Source: Talaromyces rugulosus
Taxonomy: Eukaryota > Ascomycota > Eurotiomycetes > Eurotiales > Trichocomaceae
Direction: 5' to 3'
Assembly (NCBI RefSeq): GCF_013368755.1
Contig: NC_049562.1
Location: forward strand, 5,828,001-5,892,000
Length of the DNA stretch: 64,000 nucleotides
The notes under the pieces are model-generated. The model was given only the letters and a program-made list of their open reading frames with translations, had not been told where the DNA came from and searched no databases. The first letter of the stretch is position 1; each line of letters starts with the position of its first letter. Of this stretch, positions 56,396 through 64,000 are shown piece by piece. Made by a program: the position numbers and the translations under genes.

Positions 56396-57824
56396 TCAAT
56401 CTTGGTAGTATTGATGAGATATAAAATCGGCGTTATATCCCATCACATTGTACCAAATACCACTGTCGTGGTGATCGTCTCCGCCTTCTTCATCCCCGCC
56501 CTCTTCATTCCCCTGATGCCCTTGGTCATAGTTTGATGGGCGGCCCTGGTGGCTGTACAACCAATCCGCCAGTGGTCAGAACTACTCAACTTTTTTTTTT
56601 TTTGCACGGCAAGTTCTACTTACTCGAACTGTTGGCCAAGCCCGGCTGTGTCAAGAGGATACTCTGGTACGTTGTCGTTCTCTTCCACATAGGGAGGTGT
56701 GGCTGAAGGTGTGTGCATACCAGGATCATCTTCTGGTCTCATATAGGCCAGAACCGAATTGCCTGGGCCCGAGTAAGTGTAGATGCGGGACTGGATGTCT
56801 CTATCTATCACAGTTGGTGGCTGGTTGTGTCGCCGAGCAAGGTCACCGTCTGCTGTCGTTTGTTGTCCTTCCCCCAGAGAGCTGATGTTAGAAAGGTCTT
56901 TGTGTGTGCACTAATATAGAGTTAGATATGAGAACCGATATTAATACCCAGAATAGGATGCATAGTGAAGAAGAGGAAGGACTATACCTTCTTCTTTTTC
57001 CGCCGACAGTTGCCACAGGCACCTCCTGCAAGCTTGAGTGCCTTGGTACGGGCCCGCTCCGAAGGAGTAAGCTTCCTCCTCTTTGGCTTGTTGCGTTCAA
57101 CGATTGTGCGATCTTCCTTCATATCCCACGTGAACGACCAGGCTTCTTGCGGAGGAGCAAAGGGTCCATCATTGTAATTTGGGCTGTCAAACTGCTCAAG
57201 ATTGCCCGCGGGGATGCTTTCGGATGACTCGGTTGGTGGCCGTGTGTTATTCATAAAGGTCCCCGATGGGCTTGATTGATGTTCCCATACAGTCAGAGGG
57301 GTGGCCATGTTGTTGACAGGATAAGAGGCGTTCGGCTGCTGGGTCTGGCGCTGCCCTTGCTGCTGCTGGTGATGCTGTTGTTGTTGGGCATACATGTTGA
57401 CGAAGTTGTCAAGACCGTGTGCAAGCTGAGGTCCTTCGGTGCTTTCCTGTGGCTCGGTTTTATATATCTTGTTTTCCACTGGCGGAGAAGTGTACGGATA
57501 CTGTGGTGGTTGACTGCTTCTGCTCGGTGGTAGAAACAAGGATCCTGTGGTCTGGTACATAGGGCTCGATACCGAAATGCGGGATGGTTCTGGGGACTGG
57601 AGGTGGAAATAGTGATGATGGAAATCCTTTTCTGTCCCAGGCCTTGGAATCGCGTGATGTTTTTGATGGAAATCTCCGGACAAAGAATGGATATTGTTGG
57701 GTTGGCGTTTGATATTTTGTTTGTTGTGCGCCCTGGCTGCCTGATGGAGGCTCAAAGGCCCGTTCGGATCCTCCAGACACTCTTCGTTTTTAATGATTGT
57801 CATTGGAAACCGAGTGATAGGCAT
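56396..57824 (-). CDS. Nuclear-type protein with a half zinc cluster (CX2CX6C)
   Basis: Three exons are in phase: 56988-57824, 56624-56910 and 56396-56552, 426 residues. Residues 1-240 are Gln/Pro/His/Ser-rich (a QQQQHHQQQQGQRQTQQ stretch) as in transcription regulators. A basic segment, KPKRRKLTPSERARTKALKL, precedes GGACGNCRRKKKKCTHKDLS, which has the first Cys triplet of a Zn2Cys6 cluster; intron 1 falls between KKK and CTH. The second triplet of Cys is missing. The last exon is acidic and Gly-rich and ends GYNADFISHQYYQD. The start is uncertain: the frame is open upstream to about 57855 without an ATG, and a second ATG is at 57803. DNA binding is inference. It could act in a dimer or bind zinc differently. 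Confidence 0.7.
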
Positions 57825-59305
57825 GGTTCTCACAAAGAAAACAAAAAAGGTCAATCTTTGGAAGAGATACTCGGTGGCTTTGTACGTTAGATAGTCTCCA
57901 AGATTGAGCTGTTCACCTCAACAAATGTTAGTTAAGATAACCGCTTCCTCCTGTAATCCCCTTTAGCAGAAAACGTGAGCCAGAAAGTATCAAAAGTGTC
58001 GGTATACTCCAAGTGAATTGAAAGAATATGGGTAGAAGGTAATAATGCAAGAAATAGAAAGGTAGAAAAGAAGAGGATGATTTATTCTGTTCAACTAGTA
58101 CGCGTGCAAGAGAAGTCATGAGCTATCTCACCGAAAAGGAGCAATTACAAGGTCAAGAGAGGTAAACTGGAGGGGTAATTTTATATATCCAACTACTCCG
58201 AACATGGCAACCAGGACAAGCTCGATCGAGAAAGAAGGCCAATGGGGCTTCGCGTCAAGTCAATAATAGCCTTGCAAGTCAAGTACAATGGAACACAATG
58301 GGAAACAAAGGGTTGGCAAGTAGTGGAGCCTATTGAGCTGTGGATGGGTGGAGACGCCACGCCATTCTGGAAAGGCGGTGCCAGAATCTGAATGTACCAG
58401 CCCATCCATTGACCGGGGAAGGATCAGTAAAGAACAAGTCTAGTAATCCTTGTTTCCATTACATTGTTTTATTACATTTTTGTTTTTAACCCCTCATTGC
58501 CAAAAAGGGTTGTTTGTCAAATATTAGCAGGGGTATTGTTTGCCATACCAATACTGGTTCCCAAAGGATCCTGGATGGCGCGTGCTGAACAGATTGTTTC
58601 TTGGACGGACTATCTAAATCCAGAAAGCAGTATTGGATTTTGATCATACTATTTACTAATATATCGCCCCCCCTTTAAGTGTTCTTAGACACGTTTGCTA
58701 CAGTCTTATTTCGAAGAACGTTGAGGCCCATTCTGCAGTACTGTGACTAGCTTCCTTTGTTTCCCATAACAAACAGTTTACCCAAACAAAACGTATAGAA
58801 CCCTCACAGTATTTTTCAATATAACCTCTTTGGGAATATTACACTATTCCGATAACGGCTTGCTTGTAATTTATACGATATCTCGTGACAAGAAAGGTCT
58901 TTACTTACCCTTCCCAGCGCCATCGACGTCACGGAAGGATTCTTTATTTTCTTCTTTTGACTTGGGGTGGAGTTTCGATTTTAGCAATTTCTACTTTAGT
59001 AGCTGATATGCAAACAATTATATTTTACTCTAACAGCTTATTGCTGATTGTAGTTGTTCGTTATTGACATTTATCATCATAATAATCCATGCAGAAATGT
59101 CCAAGTGCGGAGCGGAAAGCCGATAAGCTTAAATTGGGTGAACCGTGGTTATGGTTCAGACAAGCTCCACTTTCCCTACTGTAGCAAGTACCCTTCATGC
59201 TTCCCCAAATCAACATGATACGTATTCCAAATAAAGCAATGAAAAAAATTTCAAATCAGTTGATGTAAGATGATGATAGGGATCTGACACCTCCTCGCTG
59301 TTGGC
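57825..59305. other. Gene-poor stretch
   Basis: About 1.5 kb. It includes the upstream region of the half-zinc-cluster gene and an AT-rich run from about 58440 to 59270. No convincing gene or repeat family is seen. Confidence 0.45.
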
Positions 59306-59812
59306 TTAAGCATGTGTACTCCCTTTGTTCGCATTCTCATTCTGAACGATAATCTCCACGCACATCTCTGCATGGAGTCTCCGGGCTTCCACACTGTCCT
59401 CGTTTGCGAATTGCGTTCCGAGGGCATCTCGAGAAAGATAGCAAGGATCACTACAGCCGTCTGGAGTAAAGAAACGCTCCAGAGGCCCCTCGCTTGCGGA
59501 CTGGTCTAGAAGGGAGAGCTCTAAGTTGCAAGAGAATTCGGTTTCCTGTAGACTTGTATGTTTGGAAGCATCATCGTCAAATGGGTCGCTATCCAGAACT
59601 ATCTTGTGACCCATGGTGTCTCCGAGCTGATAGTGGGCTTGGTGGATCTTCTCCCATTTAACGACTTTGGCTGCGTGAGACTCTTCGGTGCTAATCTTTT
59701 GCTGAACCAGGTGTCAGTCAGCTTGATGAAGTAGAATATCACGTAAATAGAAGCCTACCTCACTTATCAGGAGATTATGTTGGATCAATATTTCCTCAGT
59801 CAGGGGCGCCAT
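59306..59812 (-). CDS. Unknown small acidic protein, 149 aa
   Basis: Two exons, 59759-59812 (MAPLTEEILIQHNLLISE) and 59306-59701 (QKISTEESHAAKVVKWEKIH onward), join in phase with a 57-nt GTAGGC...TTCAG intron. The protein is rich in Glu/Asp and His, has a helical first half and DSDPFDDDASKHTSLQETEF in the middle, two Cys near SDPCYLSRDALG, and ends GSTHA. No signal peptide or membrane helix. I do not recognise it. It lies alone between gene-poor stretches, upstream of a region with repeats, so it could be lineage-specific. Coding status rests on intact frames across a good intron. Confidence 0.5.
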
Positions 59813-61188
59813 CTTGCTGAAAGAGTCCTATGCAACCGGTTTACTTGTTCCTTCGGTTCTTGGAGAATAGAAAGAGTAGAAGCTTGCTTTGGCTTCAAGA
59901 AATACTAATTCAGGAAACAATGAAATATCCAGAGAAAGGCAGTCGTCAATTTCGGTGTCTAGATTCATGAAGGTACTATCTCCGGGCCTCGCGTACTACT
60001 TATAGAAAACTTCACAAGCAAGACCGGATACGGCCTGATCAATCAGACTTGTGCATTTGTTTAATTATCGATTTCTTTGTTCATGCATAATTAGCTCTCA
60101 GTATATTAATATACAGACAGGCCCGGCAGTATGGTCAGATGTTCCGCTAAAGTAGCACGCATGCTTAGCCAGTTTCCATACGCCGACCCTAGTAGAGCAA
60201 TGCCTAAAAAAAGGGACACGTGGTTTGTGAGATACGCTTAAGCATCTTCACCGCCGATTACTCTCATACAGTATGAGATTTGCAGTTTCTTCTCGGAAGG
60301 CGACCAATCTCAGGCTCAGTCACAAGTTCCGGATATTACAGTAGATGACATTGCACCCGATTCTCCGGGATTTTTTTTATCGTGTCACACAAAAGACTTG
60401 CTGTTCAGGGAAGGGGCTAAGCGCATTTGCCGATCAAATGTTCTTGCTTTTCTTCGCTGGATACAAGGCTGGAAAAAAATTGCAAAGCACTAAGGGTAAT
60501 GGCGAACCAAGCCCCGATGTCACCGTTGCGAGCCACCAACAGGGGATTTGCCCTATAAAAGGCCGTTTCAGATGCAATGTTGAATGATAACTATTGATAA
60601 CGGCGAGTTATCGTGCAGAGGGGCTTAGGTATAACCACACTGCTGGGTACACTAGTTAGTGCATTTCCCGAAAACCACGCAACTTATGCAGGGCGTATGC
60701 GGTCATTGTCTCGGAAGGCTGTTCAGCTACATTGCTTTGCATCAATGTCCAAGTTTTGGGACTGGATGGCAGTTTATATTTGACTTACTTCCGTATTAGG
60801 CTCAAGCGCGAATGAATGACTCGTGGCTACTCCACTGCAATTCGTGACTTGAATAGGGGTTCTCTATTCACCATATCCGGGAAACGACTCTAAGACTATC
60901 TGAAACAAACGAACTGCGTCTGTGCCAAACTGATCGGCAAAACTGTTTATGAGCCTAAAAAGGGGGAAGGGTTTGTTATTACCCGCTTAGGTTTTCTCCC
61001 CATATGTGGATGTGTTTCTTGACAGTCCTCCCTAGAATGCCAGACACGTCAGCTGGAAGACCAAGATTGAGAGACCAAGGCTGATCGCGAACGACCCTGG
61101 TCGGAAGGCTAATTACATGCACATCGGACTTGGCTAGGGGTCAAAGCGGAGGGGTAATGGCATCCACAGTTGAGGTCGCACGCTTGGG

Positions 61189-61271
61189 CAACTTCCAAGC
61201 GTGGGAAAATTCAAAGCGTGGAAAAATCCCAAACGTGGGAACTTCCAAGCGTGCGCAACATCCAAGCGTGG
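61189..61271. repeat. 17-bp minisatellite, about five units
   Basis: The unit aacttccaagcgtggga recurs with substitutions, GCGTG or ACGTG marking each copy at 16-17-bp spacing. An inverted partial copy (cgcttgg) lies just to the left at 61181-61187, so the first unit can form a hairpin. Confidence 0.75.
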
Positions 61272-61409
61272 ACAGCTGAATGAAATGCCTTGTATCCACA
61301 TCTAGGGCGTAAATAGGGTTGTCTGTCCAACATATTCGACATCTAGCTACACGTTAATATCGCAGACATGATAGCCCAGGAGAACGGAAGTAAGTACGGA
61401 GACTGCATA

Positions 61410-61531
61410 TACTACTCAAACACCGAACGCAGCGGGGCGAGCCCGACGGCTCGGGCCCTAGATCCGCGATTATCGCCGGGGAAGCGGAAGCCCCATCCGC
61501 GAAAACACTATACTCAGTTTGTCTAGTAGTA
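61410..61531. mobile_element. MITE-like element with TA-ended inverted repeats
   Basis: The left end reads tactactcaaac (61410-61421). The right end, read on the other strand, is tactactagacaaac (61517-61531). They match except for a three-base gap. Both begin with TA, the target duplication of Tc1/mariner elements. The interior is GC-rich against an AT-rich setting and has palindromes (cgagcccgacggctcg). At about 122 bp it is too small to code for a transposase. I could compare no other copies. Confidence 0.45.
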
Positions 61532-62102
61532 CGTAGCACATTTTACCGGCATGCCGGTTCTGCGGAAGCGCGGAAATTGTTTAGAACATGATACTAGAAG
61601 CTTCTGCGTCACTGTTAGAAATTGCAGGACTACTGGTAAGTCGCACACACAAAAGGTACAACATTGGCTTCACTATCTGCATTCCGTCCACCCGTCAGTT
61701 AGAGCATTCAAATGAGCATTTCTAACACAATAATTAGTTTAATTATGCAGTCAGCTATGGAGAAATAAAGATTGCTTAATCTCAATAATACATACATTTG
61801 TTTGTCCTGTTTCGATAGGTTTTCTCGAGACAAAAAACTGGGTCACTAATCCTCAGAGTCTATAATTGTTTGTTGGCTCCGAGTTTTTCGATAGTAACAT
61901 GATCTAATGTACGGCCTGGTCCATGAACAAGAGACATCCTCGCGCAGCTTTTGGACATTGTCTCATGATTTTCTGTAACAACATTCTTCCATCATGGACT
62001 GTCGTAGTTGATCACGGTACCACAGAGCACATCCATCAATCAATACTCATTGCAGTACAAAGCTATCATCCAATGCCGAGTTTAACCAGAAATACAAAGT
62101 GA

Positions 62103-63874
62103 TTAATAGAGTCTGTGGCGTCTCCAAAAGCGCCGTTCTGGAACGTTTCCAAGTCTAGATTGATTGAGGTGCGCGTTTTGAGAAATTAGCCGCGGCGGTA
62201 CATCTATAGCCCAAAAAGGTGCCGGTTCATCGTGAGCTTGGTCCCGAACCCTAAAAGACATAGGCAAAAGGTGTTGGTCTATATTCCTAGGGAAAGTTCC
62301 GCCCAGTAGGCTAGATCCATCCAGTAAAGAAGATTCAATAGCCGCCACCTGCTTAGTGGCTTCGGTGTCGCTTAGAGTAGCGGATCTTAAGCGAGAAATC
62401 TCCCCGGAAACTTTCCTGGACTGGTTTGGATGTGTCAAATCCGAGGTGGTGAAGGGCAGCAACTTTTCCAAATCACTTTCAAGAACGTTCTTGTTGGAAT
62501 CTGTATTCAGACCTGGATAAGTGCCAGTAATTCTTGGGTCAAGTTCTCCAGGGTTCGTACCACATTCCAGAAAGTTGAAGGTCGCATCTTTGGTGAATCG
62601 GCTTTCGATATCAAAAAGATATTCCAAAAGAGTCTCTTCTGTGACATCCATCAACTCGGGCGCTAGTGACAGCATGTCATGGTTTCCGAGGGAATCTTCC
62701 GCTCCAAGGATCCGCTCTAAATTGGCTTTTGTGGTATTTCTGGTATAATCAACATCTGCTCCTGACCGTAGGTGCTCTCTCACGGTACAAAGACATTTCA
62801 AGTCTTCAAGTGTGTAAAGAAACCCATTTATAAAAGTCGGCTTGTACTCTTCGTATGGAATTGTCAGCTGGTCACAGTTTCCCAACGAATCAAAAAGCCT
62901 CTCGTCAATCGAAGTGACGGAAAATTCGGTGTTCCTCGAAGTTCTGGTATCCAACAGAGAAGAGTCCGCATCCAATCCAAGGAAGCATCTGTCTCCGACA
63001 CTCGGTCTTTCAAGGGAGGGATCCCTGCCCTCTATGGCTTGAGGTTGTCCTTGTCCGGGGCCATTCTGGGTCTTGTCTGGGCGACATCTAGACAGAATTT
63101 TGGAATCGTAAATATGAGACGATGTAGCGTCTTTCGGATCTTGGGGTCTTCGCAAAGGCTTTTTGAACCGAGAAGCAATGGATTCGTCTTCTCCTAATCT
63201 CTTCGGCTCCTGTATTTCTTCTGCAGAGTCCTTGGCATTCTGTAGCGTTTGGGGCTCATTCGAGAGAAACTTTGTCTCCGAAAAGTTTAGATACGGAACT
63301 GAGACTGGAGGTCAATTAATATGCAAGTAGCGCGTGTGTCTCTGGACTCACCATCAGAACAATGAACCGGCACCGATGTCTTTCCTTTCTTGAATATACC
63401 CAGATTTTCATTGAAGTTGAACTCCAAAAATCAGCTACATCTCCCTCTCTAGTTGAAAAAGTAGCCCACTCACTGTCAAGCGCCCTGATCTTATATTCTC
63501 TGCATAGAACCTTTCGCCAATACGAGGATTTCCCTTGCGTTTCCCGATGAGCTTTTTCTTTCGAATGGCTTCGGCTGGGATAGGGGTCTTCTCGTTTTCA
63601 GCGATTCCTTTCGGCTCGTAACGGTCCTCTCGGGTCTTTCTTCGGAGCTTTCGTTCGTACGGGTTGGCGCGGCGAGATTGTGCATCATGTTCCGAGTCGG
63701 ATGCAACGTAGAGGCTTCGAGTTTCTAGCATATCAAGTAGTCAGATACATCCCGCAACGCGTTCAGGGTGTCTCTCAAAGTCCTCGACTTACGAGGTGCT
63801 ATGCGCTCATCCGTTCTGCTCTTCCTCCATGTCAAATCGACTGTATTGTCATAAACTCCCGTCGCATCCGCCAT
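62103..63874 (-). CDS. Uncharacterised conserved-looking fungal protein, 534 aa
   Basis: Four exons fit in phase: 63793-63874, 63474-63724, 63352-63421 and 62103-63304. The start is MADATGVYDNTVDLTWRKSR. The N-terminal 110 residues are very basic (NPYERKLRRKTREDRYEPKG, then IRKKKLIGKRKGNPRIGERF). A short conserved block, LGIFKKGKTSVPVH, is joined to VPYLNFSETKFLS; I have a memory of this block in other Eurotiales hypothetical proteins. The rest is acidic, with TLEDLKCLCTVREHL and LLEYLFDIESRF as likely helices, and ends RFWRRHRLY. The exon 3 acceptor is GAG, not the usual YAG. No known domain, signal peptide or membrane helix. A nuclear protein is a guess from the basic N-terminus. Confidence 0.65.
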
Positions 63875-64000
63875 GAGGAGCTGCATCTACATGGCAAGGT
63901 AAAACACAACCAAAAAAAGGCTTGCTCAGGGCGATAAAGTGGAAGTCAGGCGCGAGTTCCAACGTGCAGCGAGTCCAAGCTTCACCCCGGGCACAATCAG

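Larger units (their letters stand above)
59813..62102. other. Gene-poor region with repeats
   Basis: About 2.3 kb. It carries a minisatellite (61189-61271) and a MITE-like element (61410-61531), both listed separately. An 80-codon plus-strand frame at 60345 has no recognisable features. Otherwise I see no gene. Confidence 0.55.

Noticed and set aside
60345..60587. 80-codon frame in the gene-poor region
   Set aside because: No motif, no supporting splice sites and in the length range expected by chance.
61354..61539. 61-codon frame across the MITE-like element
   Set aside because: It runs through both inverted repeats and shows no transposase motif; probably chance in GC-rich sequence.

Overview
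The window is nuclear DNA of a filamentous ascomycete, most probably Eurotiomycetes (Aspergillus/Penicillium/Talaromyces type). The reasons are short spliceosomal introns of about 50-70 nt with GTRNGT donors, CTRAY-like branch points and YAG acceptors, single-gene transcription units on both strands, and fungal-specific families (Vid27, Mim2, sc-mtTFB-type Mtf1, HeLo-like NLRs). The genus is an inference; no rDNA or species marker is present. Coordinates for multi-exon genes are the span from start codon to stop codon. I rebuilt splice junctions by hand from reading frame and splice-site consensus.

Layout. 0.1-16.4 kb is a conserved housekeeping block: exportin-5/Msn5, complex I GRIM-19 subunit, Trm10 tRNA methyltransferase, Vid27, a TLDc/Oxr1 protein, an AMSH-type JAMM deubiquitinase and a mitochondrial Mtf1-like factor. 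17.0-22.9 kb looks like an accessory island: a small unknown protein with a possibly eroded 3' end, an aldehyde dehydrogenase whose catalytic Glu and oxyanion Asn both read as Ser, and a HeLo-like/NACHT NLR whose ankyrin tail is broken. 23.5-29.4 kb holds a divergent protein kinase, a secreted GH43 enzyme, an AT-rich probably RIP-mutated stretch and a stand-alone trans-enoyl-reductase-like oxidoreductase.

30.0-44.2 kb is again housekeeping: NADP-isocitrate dehydrogenase (two possible starts plus a C-terminal ARL), trifunctional C1-THF synthase (two possible starts), eIF3i, MBF1, amidophosphoribosyltransferase and an SH3 protein of the Lsb1/Pin3 type. Several serve NADPH, one-carbon and purine supply. 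44.9-51.3 kb has an MFS transporter and a 1122-residue secretory-pathway membrane protein with C-terminal ankyrin repeats. 51.4-56.1 kb has an AIM24-family protein, eIF2 beta and a Mim2-like mitochondrial import protein. 56.4-64 kb is gene-poor: a protein with half a zinc cluster, two unrecognised proteins, a 17-bp minisatellite and a MITE-like element with TA-ended inverted repeats.

No tRNA, rRNA, CRISPR or intact transposase was found. The most unusual material is the receptor-like membrane/ankyrin protein, the broken NLR paired head-to-head with a catalytically altered ALDH, and the right-hand gene-poor segment.
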